This document shows positions 18,302 to 28,800 of a stretch of DNA of 64,000 nt, one piece after another (the first letter of the stretch is position 1; each line of letters begins with the position of its first letter). Under the pieces are notes generated by a model that made no database searches, was not told where the DNA came from, and saw nothing but the letters and a program-made list of their open reading frames with translations. Source of the DNA: Spartinivicinus marinus (lineage in GTDB: Bacteria; Pseudomonadota; Gammaproteobacteria; Pseudomonadales; Zooshikellaceae); assembly GCF_026309355.1 (NCBI RefSeq), contig NZ_JAPJZK010000001.1:4608501-4672500 (forward strand), given 5' to 3'. Position numbers and translations under genes: made by a program.

Positions 18302-19039
18302 GTGGAACGTTCAGATAACGATCGAATTCTTATTGTAGAGGATGACGAACGATTAGCCGCTTTAACCAAAGACTATCTTGAAAGCAATGGTTTAAAAGTA
18401 AGCATTGAAGCGGATGGTGGTAAAGCGGTAGAAAGAATTCGTAACGAGCAGCCGGATCTTGTGGTACTCGATTTAATGCTGCCAGGCGAAGATGGTGTCT
18501 CCATTTGTCGTCGAGTAAGAAATGATTATCATGGCCCTATTTTAATGTTAACGGCACGTACCGATGACCTGGATCAGGTGTTAGGTTTAGAAATGGGCGC
18601 TGATGATTATGTATCCAAACCTGCCAGGCCCAGAATATTATTGGCACGTATCCGTGCCTTACTTCGTCGCAGTGTTCCAACCCCTTCTGTTGAACCTGTC
18701 AAGCCAGTGGATAGCCAGGCCCGTTTGGTGTTTGGTGAGCTGGTGATTGATAATGCCATGCGTGAAGCCTGGTTAGCAGGCGAAAGCATTGACTTAACCA
18801 GTGCAGAGTTTGACTTATTATGGTTATTGGCTAGTCATGCAGGCCGTATATTAAGTCGAGAAGAGATATTTTCTTCATTACGCGGCATTGAATATGATGG
18901 CCAAGATCGGTCCATTGATGTCCGTGTTTCTCGGATTCGTCCCAAAATAGGTGATGATCCGATGCATCCTCGGTTAATTAAAACTGTGCGCAGCAGAGGC
19001 TATCTATTTGTCAAAGACAAAGAAGCCAATGGCAAATAG
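18302..19039 (+). CDS. OmpR-family response regulator, RstA-like
   Basis: Two-domain response regulator, 245 residues. The receiver domain starts RILIVEDDERLAALTKDYL and carries the phospho-acceptor Asp in VVLDLMLPGEDG and the conserved Lys in DDYVSKPARPRILLARI. The C-terminal winged helix ends with the usual SIDVRVSRIRPKIGDD...TVRSRGYLF. The KPARPRILLARIRALLRR linker is typical of RstA. A GTG start at 18302 is supported by an upstream GAGAAG. It lies 36 bp ahead of its histidine kinase and is presumably co-transcribed with it. The regulon is unknown. Confidence 0.9.
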   Translation: MERSDNDRILIVEDDERLAALTKDYLESNGLKVSIEADGGKAVERIRNEQPDLVVLDLMLPGEDGVSICRRVRNDYHGPILMLTARTDDLDQVLGLEMGADDYVSKPARPRILLARIRALLRRSVPTPSVEPVKPVDSQARLVFGELVIDNAMREAWLAGESIDLTSAEFDLLWLLASHAGRILSREEIFSSLRGIEYDGQDRSIDVRVSRIRPKIGDDPMHPRLIKTVRSRGYLFVKDKEANGK

Positions 19040-19075
19040 TCTTCATGATTTGATGAAATAGTCAGGCTGGTTACC

Positions 19076-20689
19076 GTGACGAGTATTTTCTTAAGGATAT
19101 ATGGAGGCCTGCTGTTTACGCTGGTATTAGTTGCGCTGCTATCTGGTTTGGCCGTTACCATTATTAATAGTGTGCGGGTTCAGGAGTATCGGGCCGAAAT
19201 GGCCAGAGGCACCTTTCGCTTAGTCGCAATGCAACTAAAAAATAAACAGGACCCCTTGCAGGTGCTGCTATTACAACAAGCTGAACATTTATTAGGCATT
19301 CCACTGGAGTTAGTCAAGCAGCCTGATGTAGTTGAAATCAATAAAGAAGATATACAACTATTGAAGTCAGGGGATGTTAAGGTTATTCCTCTGGCTGAAA
19401 AACAAGCACATATATATGCTTGGATTCAACCAGGACTCCTCCTCCGAGGAACGGTTTCTTCCATTTCGGAGCAACTGGCCTATGGTACTTTGATGCTAAT
19501 TAAGCAGCACTTAATTAGCTTTCCCAGCCCCAATCGAGAAGAGCAACTACAACAGTTGAAGGATGCTTTTAGTTACCCTTTGCATATGCTGAAAACAGCA
19601 GAGATAGGCTTATCAGCACAGCACCAACAGCGCTTACGCGATGGCCATATGGTGATGATATTAGGTCCAGAAGGTCAGTCAATTAAGCTGTATGTTGGGC
19701 TTGAAGGGGGCAATTTAATCGGCATTGATGAAGATCAGAAAGTATTAGCCGTTGGTCCAGTATGGTTTTTAGAACTATACCCCCTGAGCTTAATGATTAC
19801 TATTGTATTATTTGTGCTCACCTCCATTAGCTTAGCCATTTATATTTTAGTCAGAGGGCTTGAACAGCGACTAAAAAAAATGGAACAGGCTGCCACCAAT
19901 ATCTCTCGTGGTAATTTAGATGCCAGAGTGAGGGTGAGGGGCTCTGATTCTGTTGGCCGTTTAGCCATGGCATTTAATGGCATGGCCAGCCATATACAAC
20001 GATTGTTAAGTATCCAAAAAGAGATGATTCGTGGGGTATCCCATGAGTTAAGAACCCCTGTTGCGCGGTTGCGTTTTGGCTTAGAAATGGTGGCCGATGC
20101 CACTTCCAAAGCAGAACAGCAAAAACAGCTAGATGGTATGGATAAAGATATTCAAGAGTTGGATCACCTGGTAGATGAAATTTTAACCTATGCCAGTTTG
20201 GAGCAAGGTGCCCCTGTTATTCATTTTAAGCGGGTGGATATTGACACTATTCTAGAGCAGGTAGTCAATGAACAGTCCCATATAAACCCATCAATTGTGA
20301 TAGCTTTTCAACCCAGTCAATTATCTGAGCATCGCCGTAAAGCGGATGTTGAACGCCGCTATATGCACCGAGCAGTACAAAACCTGGTGGCGAATGCCTG
20401 TCGATATGCTAACCAACAAGTACTCGTCAGCTTTTCAGTGAATGCCGAAACCTGTCGTGTTGATGTAGAAGATGACGGACCAGGTATTCCCAAAACAGAA
20501 TGGGACCGAGTATTCACCCCATTTGCTCGACTAGACGACAGTCGCACCCGCGCCTCTGGTGGTTATGGTTTAGGCTTATCCATCGTACGACGAATTATGT
20601 ATTGGCATAATGGCACCGCACAAGTTGATCACAGTAGTTTGGGTGGGGCAAAGTTTAGCCTGGTGTGGCCAAAGCGGAAGGGGAGTTAG
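19076..20689 (+). CDS. Sensor histidine kinase, RstB-like
   Basis: Inner-membrane sensor of 537 residues with a GTG start. A first transmembrane helix lies near the N-terminus (FLRIYGGLLFTLVLVALL), then a periplasmic region of about 210 residues, a second helix (LMITIVLFVLTSISLAIYILV), a HAMP domain, the HisKA box with the acceptor His in GVSHELRTPVARLRFGLEM and a HATPase_c domain with VEDDGPGIP and GYGLGLSIVRRI. The arrangement and the RTPVARLRF variant fit RstB/CpxA-like kinases. It pairs with the adjacent response regulator. The stimulus is unknown; no accessory sensor gene is adjacent. Confidence 0.9.
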   Translation: MTSIFLRIYGGLLFTLVLVALLSGLAVTIINSVRVQEYRAEMARGTFRLVAMQLKNKQDPLQVLLLQQAEHLLGIPLELVKQPDVVEINKEDIQLLKSGDVKVIPLAEKQAHIYAWIQPGLLLRGTVSSISEQLAYGTLMLIKQHLISFPSPNREEQLQQLKDAFSYPLHMLKTAEIGLSAQHQQRLRDGHMVMILGPEGQSIKLYVGLEGGNLIGIDEDQKVLAVGPVWFLELYPLSLMITIVLFVLTSISLAIYILVRGLEQRLKKMEQAATNISRGNLDARVRVRGSDSVGRLAMAFNGMASHIQRLLSIQKEMIRGVSHELRTPVARLRFGLEMVADATSKAEQQKQLDGMDKDIQELDHLVDEILTYASLEQGAPVIHFKRVDIDTILEQVVNEQSHINPSIVIAFQPSQLSEHRRKADVERRYMHRAVQNLVANACRYANQQVLVSFSVNAETCRVDVEDDGPGIPKTEWDRVFTPFARLDDSRTRASGGYGLGLSIVRRIMYWHNGTAQVDHSSLGGAKFSLVWPKRKGS

Positions 20690-20838
20690 TGGATAGTATT
20701 TCAACAGTCATCAGTTGCTTTATAATTTTATATGGTCAAACTGCTGTTAAGTGCTGACCTTAATTCTGTATTTTCGCTTATCTATCGTATAATTGCCCTT
20801 CTTAGATCTCTGGCAAGTAACCCATTTAGGATGGTTTT

Positions 20839-23241
20839 ATGGATCACAGCGTACATAACAAGCTGATTTCTTTTATTTGGTCAATCGCTGATGACTGTCT
20901 GCGTGATGTCTACGTACGTGGTAAATATCGTGATGTTATTTTGCCAATGGTAGTCTTACGTCGCTTAGATGCCTTGCTGGAGCCTACCAAAAAAGCTGTA
21001 ATGGAGGAGGTTCAGTTTCAGCTTGAAGAAATGAAACTCACTGAGTTTGATGATGGGCCATTAAAAGAAGCCTCAGGTTATGTATTTTATAACACCTCAA
21101 AGTGGACGCTAGAGAAACTATTCTCAACAGCGACAAACAACCAACAAATCTTGCTGACCAATGTAGAAGAGTATTTAAAAGGCTTTAGCACTAATGTTAA
21201 AGAAATTATTGAGTGCTTTAACCTGACAGCCCAAATCCGTCATATGGCAAGTAAGGATGTATTACTTGAGGTCATCGAAAAGTTTGTCTCGCCTTATATC
21301 AACTTAACACCTACCCCAAAGCAAGACCCTGAAGGCAATAAATTACCTGCGTTAACTAATCTGGGGATGGGTTATGTATTTGAAGAGTTGATTCGTAAAT
21401 TTAATGAGGAAAATAACGAAGAGGCGGGCGAACACTTTACCCCAAGAGAAGTGATCGAACTAATGACGCACTTAGTGTTTGATCCAATAAAGGATGATTT
21501 GCCCTTGACCTTAACGGTTTATGATCCGGCCTGTGGTAGTGGTGGAATGTTGACCGAAGCGCAGAATTTTATCGAAGAAAAATATCCAGCAACAGGCTCG
21601 AAGCGTGACGTTTATCTGTTTGGAAAAGAAATTAATGATGAGACTTACGCTATCTGTAAGTCAGACATGATGATAAAAGGCAATAACCCAGAAAACATCA
21701 AAGTAGGATCGACGTTATCCTTTAATGAGTTTGCCGGACAGCGCTTTGACTTTATGCTCTCAAACCCTCCATACGGCAAAAGCTGGGCATCTGAGCAAAA
21801 ATACATTAAAGATGGTAGTGATGTGACGGATAGCCGTTTCAAAGTCACGCTTGCTGATTACTGGGGTAAACAAGAGGCAGTAGACGCCACTCCACGCTCT
21901 AGCGATGGTCAATTATTGTTCTTAATGGAAATGGTGAACAAAATGAAGTCAACGACCGACAGCCCATTGGGTTCACGGGTGGCTTCAGTGCACAACGGTT
22001 CTAGTTTGTTTACAGGGGATGCAGGTTCAGGTGAAAGTAATATTCGCCGTTATGTTATAGAAAATGATTTACTTGATACCATTATCCAGTTACCTAATAA
22101 CTTGTTTTATAACACAGGTATCACAACTTACATTTGGCTACTAAATAACAATAAGCCAATAAATCGCCAAGGCACCGTGCAACTGATTGATGCAAGTCTG
22201 TTGTTCCAAAAACTGCGAAAAAATCTGGGTAATAAAAACTGTGCGTTTTCAGCTGAACATATTACTGAAATTACCCGCACTTACTTGGATGGCCTGAGTG
22301 TAGAGCGACGATTGGATAATAATGATCCTATTGGAATAGCCGCAAAGGTATTTAACAACCAGGATTTTGGTTATTACAAAGTCAATATCGAGCGGCCTGA
22401 TCGTCGTAAGTCCCAGTTTAGCGCAGAACGTATCGCCCCATTGCGTTTTGATAAGGCCTTACGAGAGGTAATGGAGTTTATTTATAGCACACAGGGTGAC
22501 AAGGTATATCAAAAGGACTTTTTGAAAACTATCGAAAAAGACATCCTTGACTGGTGTGAAGATAATGACATAACGCTGAACAGCAAAGCTAAAAAGAAAT
22601 TATTGGATACTAATAATTGGCTTAAGTTGCGTACTACTATTCAAGCCGCTGAAAAAGTAATGGCAACTATAGGGGATACAGAATATTACGACTTTAACCA
22701 ATTTAAGATAACGGTCGATAAAGCTCTGAAAGCCCAACAAATTAAACTGGGCGTAAGTGAGAAAAATGCCATCCTTAATGCCGTGAGCTGGTATGACGAA
22801 ACAGCGGAAAAAGTGATTAAAAAAGTAGTTAAACTCAGTGATGACAAGCTTGATGTACTGCTTGATCACCTAGGCTGCTGTAAAGACGACTTGCCCGATT
22901 TTGGTTATTATCCCACTCAAAAAGCCAATGAGTTTATTACCTATGAACCTTGTAGTGATTTACGAGATGCGGAGTCAGTCCCCTTAGCGGATACTATTCA
23001 TTATTACTTTTTAGCAGAAGTAAAACCTCATGTGCCGGAAGCCTGGATTAATTTGGATAGCACCAAAATAGGCTATGAAATCAGCTTTAATAAATATTTT
23101 TACCAGCATAAACCTCTACGCTCTATGGAAGAAGTGGCCGCAGATATTATTGCCCTGGAGCAACAAGCAGAAGGACTGATTGCGGAAATTTTAGGTGTGG
23201 ATATTTCTGAAGTTCAGGGTGAAGGGGAAGCCGTATTATGA
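20839..23241 (+). CDS. hsdM: Type I restriction-modification system, methyltransferase subunit HsdM
   Basis: N6-adenine DNA methyltransferase of 800 residues, longer than EcoKI HsdM (about 530). The N-terminal HsdM_N helical region covers the first 150 residues. The SAM-binding motif DPACGSGGM begins at Asp229 and the catalytic N-P-P-Y motif at Asn309 (NPPYGK). A C-terminal extension of about 250 residues, rich in charged helices, follows and is characteristic of a subgroup of large type I methyltransferases. It overlaps hsdS by four bases (ATGA), indicating translational coupling. It modifies the host recognition site and forms the M2S1 core. Confidence 0.95.
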   Translation: MDHSVHNKLISFIWSIADDCLRDVYVRGKYRDVILPMVVLRRLDALLEPTKKAVMEEVQFQLEEMKLTEFDDGPLKEASGYVFYNTSKWTLEKLFSTATNNQQILLTNVEEYLKGFSTNVKEIIECFNLTAQIRHMASKDVLLEVIEKFVSPYINLTPTPKQDPEGNKLPALTNLGMGYVFEELIRKFNEENNEEAGEHFTPREVIELMTHLVFDPIKDDLPLTLTVYDPACGSGGMLTEAQNFIEEKYPATGSKRDVYLFGKEINDETYAICKSDMMIKGNNPENIKVGSTLSFNEFAGQRFDFMLSNPPYGKSWASEQKYIKDGSDVTDSRFKVTLADYWGKQEAVDATPRSSDGQLLFLMEMVNKMKSTTDSPLGSRVASVHNGSSLFTGDAGSGESNIRRYVIENDLLDTIIQLPNNLFYNTGITTYIWLLNNNKPINRQGTVQLIDASLLFQKLRKNLGNKNCAFSAEHITEITRTYLDGLSVERRLDNNDPIGIAAKVFNNQDFGYYKVNIERPDRRKSQFSAERIAPLRFDKALREVMEFIYSTQGDKVYQKDFLKTIEKDILDWCEDNDITLNSKAKKKLLDTNNWLKLRTTIQAAEKVMATIGDTEYYDFNQFKITVDKALKAQQIKLGVSEKNAILNAVSWYDETAEKVIKKVVKLSDDKLDVLLDHLGCCKDDLPDFGYYPTQKANEFITYEPCSDLRDAESVPLADTIHYYFLAEVKPHVPEAWINLDSTKIGYEISFNKYFYQHKPLRSMEEVAADIIALEQQAEGLIAEILGVDISEVQGEGEAVL

Positions 23242-24548
23242 ATGCACTGGTGACCATGCCTAAGTATGAGGCGTATAAGGATTCGGGGGTTGAGTGGATT
23301 GGAAAACTGCCAGAACATTGGGAGCTTAAAAAAATAAAATATTTGTTTGATTTTACAGAGAGGGGTACTGCACCCTCCTATTCAGAAGAGGGTATAACTG
23401 TTATTAATCAGTCATGCCTTAGTTCATACTCGCTTAATTTTAAAAAAGCTAAATTTCATGACTCAAGAGTTGACTCCTCTAGCTTTCGAGGAAATTTGTT
23501 TAAAGGTGATTTATTAATTGCTTCAACTGGACTAGGAGTTCTTGGAAAGTGTGCTGTTTACAGTAGTGATTCAAAAGCATTTGCAGACTCACATGTGACT
23601 ATATTAAGAGATGAAAAGGGGCGTTTTAGTACTTGCTTTACATACTATGTTTTCTCAACTCTTTATGATTTTATTAACTCTAAAATGTCAGAAGGGGCTA
23701 CGAAACAAACAGAACTTCAAAGAGATGACCTGAGAGCCTTTTTAATGCCAGTGCCTCCAAGGATTGAATTAAAAAAAATTATTGATTTTCTCAAAAGTAA
23801 AACAGCCCAAATCGATCAAGCAATTGTGATCAAAGAAAAACAAATTGCCTTATTAAAAGAACGCAGGCAAATTATAATTCAAAAAGCAGTGACTCAAGGG
23901 CTAGATCCTAATGTGCCGATGAAAGATTCGGGGGTGGATTGGATAGGGAAGATACCGGAGCATTGGGAAGTTCGAACAAACAGATTTCTTTTTAAAGAGC
24001 GAAATGAATCAGGTAAGGAAGGTCTACCACTATTATCAGTATCAATTCACACAGGGGTATCTTCAGAGGAGTTATCTGAAGAAAACAATATTAGAGGTAG
24101 AGTTAAAATTGAAGATAAAAGCAAATACAATTTTGTGCGTAGAGGTGATATTGTTTTCAATATGATGAGGGCTTGGCAAGGAGCGATTGGAGCTGTTACT
24201 GTAGAGGGGATGGTAAGCCCTGCGTATATTATTGCAGAGCCAACAAACCAAATTGATTCGACATACTTTGAGTATATGTATCGTAGCCCTGGGTTTATTC
24301 ATCAAATGGATAAATTTTCTAAGGGTATTACTGATTTTAGGAAACGGCTTTACTGGGATGAATTTAAACAACTGTATACAATTTGCCCTCCTATTAAAGA
24401 ACAGATAGCCATTACTTGCTTTATTCGAGATAAGTCAAATAAAATTGATGTGCTAATAGAGCTTCAAAATAAGCAAATCCAAAAACTAAAAGAATACAAA
24501 ACCACTTTAATTAACAGTGCGGTAACCGGCAAAATAAAAGTGGCATAA
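23238..24548 (+). CDS. hsdS: Type I restriction-modification system, specificity subunit HsdS
   Basis: DNA-recognition subunit of 436 residues made of two target-recognition domains. Each begins with a repeated element, DSGVEWIGKLPEHWE near the N-terminus and DSGVDWIGKIPEHWE near residue 225, and each ends in a conserved coiled-coil helix (QIDQAIVIKEKQIALLKERR; NKIDVLIELQNKQIQKLKEYK). The two DNA-level repeats could support recombination that swaps target domains. The specific bipartite site cannot be read from sequence. Overlap with hsdM shows they are co-translated. Confidence 0.95.
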   Translation: MNALVTMPKYEAYKDSGVEWIGKLPEHWELKKIKYLFDFTERGTAPSYSEEGITVINQSCLSSYSLNFKKAKFHDSRVDSSSFRGNLFKGDLLIASTGLGVLGKCAVYSSDSKAFADSHVTILRDEKGRFSTCFTYYVFSTLYDFINSKMSEGATKQTELQRDDLRAFLMPVPPRIELKKIIDFLKSKTAQIDQAIVIKEKQIALLKERRQIIIQKAVTQGLDPNVPMKDSGVDWIGKIPEHWEVRTNRFLFKERNESGKEGLPLLSVSIHTGVSSEELSEENNIRGRVKIEDKSKYNFVRRGDIVFNMMRAWQGAIGAVTVEGMVSPAYIIAEPTNQIDSTYFEYMYRSPGFIHQMDKFSKGITDFRKRLYWDEFKQLYTICPPIKEQIAITCFIRDKSNKIDVLIELQNKQIQKLKEYKTTLINSAVTGKIKVA

Positions 24549-24550
24549 AT

Positions 24551-24676
24551 ATACCCTTCGCGAATCGCTTTTAGGGTTTGTTGCCGTCGTTCTTCACCCC
24601 AATCACCTATTATTACATAGGCTCATGGGGCTTCATCACTTGGCGGCCTCCCCTAAAAACCCTACGCTTTGGGTAT
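24551..24676 (+). repeat. Dispersed imperfect palindromic repeat, copy R2
   Basis: 126 bp with terminal inverted repeats: the left end ATACCCTTCGCGAATCG and the right end CGCTTTGGGTAT pair imperfectly along most of the length (TTTAGGG with CCCTAAA, CACCTAT with ATAGG). It lies eleven bases downstream of hsdS and splits the hsd locus into hsdMS and the Fic-hsdR half. This is the best-preserved copy of four. Confidence 0.8.
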
Positions 24677-24810
24677 AAGTTAACAGGTTTATCGGTAATT
24701 GGGCAGCAGGCTGTTGCCCAATTATGTGAGGCTTAATAGGGCCATTAATTAATTGAGCTAAAACTTTTGTTAGTAAGTAACAGAACGACTTAAACGACCA
24801 AGGAGTAAGA

Positions 24811-25788
24811 ATGGTCAGTCAAACTGAGTTATACCTGTCTGCGGATGGTGAGCTGGAACTGGAAGTCCCTTTAAGCCAGGAAACCGTGTGGCTTACCCAG
24901 GCGCAAATGATTGAATTGTTTAAACGTGACCAATCGGTGATTTCCCGTCATATCAACAATGTATTCAAGGAAGGCGAGTTGGTACGTGAAAGCAATATGC
25001 AAAAAATGCATATTGCCCATTCTGACAAGCCTGTTGCTTTGTACTCATTGGATGTGATCATCTCAGTGGGTTATCGGGTTAAATCTCAGCGAGGCGTGCA
25101 GTTTCGCCAGTGGGCAACGCGGACCCTTAAAAGCCACCTGATTGAAGGCTATACCCTCAATCAGCGTCGTTTGCAGGAACGAGGGGTTGAGTTTGAACAA
25201 GCTGTTAAGCTGCTTTCTCAAACATTGGCCAACCAGCAGTTGGTGAGTACTGAAGGTCAAGCTGTACTTAGCGTAATCAATGATTATGCGCGTAGTTGGA
25301 GCCTATTACAGGGTTATGATGAGCAATCTTTAGCTGAAGTGTGTACTAAGCAAACAGCAATGATAGCGTTGGATTTCCAGGCAGCATTTACCGCTATCAA
25401 TCAACTCAAACAAGAGCTAATTGCTAAAGGAGAAGCCACAGAGTTGTTTGGTCAGTTGCGTGGTGATGGCTTAGCCTCAGCCATTGCAACAATTGAACAA
25501 GGCTTTGGTGATCAATTGTTTTACCCCAATGTGGCTAGCCGTGCTGCCCATTTACTTTACTTCGTCATTAAGAATCACTCGCTTGCTGATGGCAATAAAC
25601 GGAGTGGCTCATTTCTATTTTTATGGTACTTGCGTATCAATCAACACTTGCTAGCAAAGCCCGTTGAGCAGCTCATAAATGATAACACCTTGGTGGCTTT
25701 AGCTTTGCTTGTGGCAGAGAGTCAGCCTGATCAGAAAACGTTGATGATTCGCCTGATTGAGCATTTTGTTGTGCTCAAGGAACAATAA
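24811..25788 (+). CDS. RhuM-type protein with C-terminal Fic/Doc domain
   Basis: 325 residues in two parts. The N-terminal part (SQETVWLTQAQMIELFKRDQSVISRHINNVFKEGEL, then SLDVIISVGYRVKSQRGVQFRQWA) is the RhuM/KilA-like virulence-protein domain, usually linked to DNA-associated islands. The C-terminal part has a Fic core HSLADGNKRSG, His256 to Gly266, close to the H-x-F-x-D/E-G-N-G/K-R consensus. The Lys in the GNKR position is typical of the Doc-like branch, which may phosphorylate instead of adenylylating targets. It sits between hsdS and hsdR and is probably co-transcribed with hsdR, a linkage also seen in other type I loci. Whether it regulates, protects or poisons is unknown. Confidence 0.85.
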   Translation: MVSQTELYLSADGELELEVPLSQETVWLTQAQMIELFKRDQSVISRHINNVFKEGELVRESNMQKMHIAHSDKPVALYSLDVIISVGYRVKSQRGVQFRQWATRTLKSHLIEGYTLNQRRLQERGVEFEQAVKLLSQTLANQQLVSTEGQAVLSVINDYARSWSLLQGYDEQSLAEVCTKQTAMIALDFQAAFTAINQLKQELIAKGEATELFGQLRGDGLASAIATIEQGFGDQLFYPNVASRAAHLLYFVIKNHSLADGNKRSGSFLFLWYLRINQHLLAKPVEQLINDNTLVALALLVAESQPDQKTLMIRLIEHFVVLKEQ

Positions 25789-25815
25789 GAAAACTAAGTT
25801 AAGTAAGGGAGAGTG

Positions 25816-28800
25816 ATGGTCAGTAATACCAGCGAACAGGCATTAGAAGCTGCCATTGAAAAATATTTAACTGGCAGCTGTTTGGAGGAGCGTAAAAAAG
25901 GGGTAAGCGACGTTGTTGTTGACCTGCATAACCGGCGCTTTCAGACAGGCCTGTCGGTAGATTTTGATAGTCAATATGCCATTGATAAACGTTATTTCTG
26001 GCAGTTTTTAGAAGCGACTCAAGCTGAAAAATTAGAAAAACTTAAACGAGCGGTTTCAACTAATTTTGCCAATGATTGGCAGCGTAAGCTACTGGAACGG
26101 TTTGACCGGTTGGTAAAAAAACACGGTATATTGCATTTACTTAAAAAAGGCTTCGATGTTGATGATGCCCACTTCAAGCTGTTTTATCCTGCCCCAGTAG
26201 CGAGCAGTAGTGACAAAGCAAAACAACTATTTACGGCTAATGTTTTCAGTTGTACCCGGCAAGTGCATTACTCGCAGGCAAACCCACTACAATCAATTGA
26301 TATGGTGCTATTTATCAATGGGATTCCATTGATTACCCTTGAGTTGAAAAATGCCTGGACAGGACAAACCGCCCGCTATCATGGGCAAAAGCAGTATCGG
26401 GAAAATCGGGATATTAATCAACCCTTGCTCAACTTTGGGCGTTGTCTGGTACACATGGCTGTGGATACTGATGAAGTCTATATGACCACTAAATTAGCAG
26501 GTAAAAGCACTTTCTTTTTACCCTTTAACCAAGGATATAATTGGGGGCAGGGGAATCCACCTAACCCGAGCGGTCATAAAACCACTTACCTTTGGGAGGA
26601 AGTTTTTACTAAAGAAAGCTTAGCCAATATTATCCAGCACTTTGTGCGCTTAGATGGCAACCGTAAAGACCCACTTAATAAACGTACTTTGTTTTTCCCT
26701 CGTTATCATCAGCTTGATGTGGTACGCAAACTGGTTAATCATGCATCTACCTTTGGTGTGGGAAAAACCTACTTAATTCAGCACTCAGCCGGTTCGGGAA
26801 AATCCAACTCCATTACTTGGGCAGCTTTCCAATTAATTGAAACATATCCGGCCAATCCTCATGTGGCTGGAGCCAAGGGAATGGAGCAACCGCTGTTTGA
26901 CTCTGTTATTGTTGTTACAGATAGGCGTCTGCTGGATAAACAGCTAAGAGATAATATTAAAGAATTTTCTGAAGTAAAAAATATTATTGCCCATGCTCAT
27001 AAATCATCAGAGCTGAAAAAAGCTTTAGAAGGGCGCAAAAAAATAATCATTACCACTATTCAAAAGTTTCATCATATTCTGGATGGGATTAGTGATTTAA
27101 GTGATAAACAATTTGCGGTAATTATTGATGAGGCTCATAGTTCCCAGTCAGGTTCTTCTCACGATAATATGAACCGTGCCATAGGCAGTAATGGAGCTAA
27201 TAAGGGGCAAGAGCAAGAGGAAGTAGAAGACACTCAAGACAAAATACTACGAGCCATGCGTTCGCGTAAAATGCGAGGCAATGCTTCTTACCTGGCATTT
27301 ACGGCTACCCCCAAAAAAAGCACGTTGGAAAAGTTTGGGGAGCCGCTGGAAGATGAAAGTTATGAGCCTTTTCACCTCTACTCAATGAAACAAGCTATTG
27401 AAGAAGGCTTCATTCTAGATGTGTTAGTCAATTACACAACTTATAAGAGCTATTACGAAATTGAAAAATCGATAGTTGAAAATCCTCAGTTTGAAAGTAA
27501 AAAGGCCCAAAAGAAATTGAGAGCCTATGTTGAACGTAGTCAGCAAACGATTGATATCAAAGCTGAAGTTATGTTAGAGCATTTCATCCCACATGTGGTG
27601 AATGCTAAAAAACTTAAGGGTAAAGCCAAGGGGATGGTGGTTACGCAAAATATAGAAGCAGCCATTCGTTATCACAAGGCTATTACCAGGCTTTTAGAAA
27701 AGCAAGGTAACCCTTTTAAGGCAGCTATTGCCTTTTCAGAATCTAAAACAGTGGATGGAATAGACTATACTGAATCAGGTATCAATGGTTTTGCAGAAAC
27801 AGAAACCAAAGATAAGTTTGATACGGACGACTATCGGCTACTTGTCGTAGCCAATAAATATTTAACCGGTTTTGACCAGCCTAAACTGTGCGCCATGTAT
27901 GTGGACAAAAAACTGGCTGATGTATTATGTGTGCAGACTCTATCTCGATTAAACCGTTCCGCGCCCAAATTAAGTAAAAAGACAGAAGACTTATTTATTC
28001 TAGATTTTTTTAACTCAGTAGATGATATTAAGGAAGCGTTTGATCCATTCTATACTTCAACCACCTTATCTAAAGCGACCGATGTTAATGTGCTGCATGA
28101 GCTGAAAGACGCATTAGATGAGGTAGGCGTGTATGAGTGGTATGAGGTAGAGGAATTTATTACACGTTTTTTTGATAATGAAGATGCTCAAACATTAAGT
28201 CCTGTAATTGATATTGCCGTTGCAAGGTTTGACACTGAACTTGAGCTGGAAAGTATAGAACAGGCGGACTTTAAGGTAAAAGCAAAGCAGTTTGTCAAAG
28301 TATACGGCCAAATGGCGTCGATTATGCCGTATGAAATAGTCGATTGGGAGAAACTATATTGGTTTCTGAAGTTTTTAATTCCTAAACTGAAGCTAGACAA
28401 CCCAGACGATGATTTATTAGATGAGTTGCTAAACTCAGTTGACTTAAGTTCTTATGGTTTACAGCGTGAAAAATTGAACCATAGTATTGAATTGGAAGCA
28501 GCGGAGTCGCAACTAGAACCGCAGAGTGCTAACCCTCATAGTGCTTATGTCAGTGAAAAAGAAACCAATTCATTAGATGAAATCATTAAAAACTTTAACG
28601 AGCGTTGGTTTCAAGGCTGGAGTACTACCCCAGAGGAACAAAAGGTAAAATTTGTTAATATCGCAGACAGTGTTAAAAAACATCCAGATTTTGAGGCTAA
28701 ATATAAAAATAACCCAGATCCGTATAATAGAGAGCTGGTATTTGAGAGAATACTTCAGGATATTATGTTAAAACGCCGAAAAGAGGAAATGGATCTTTAC

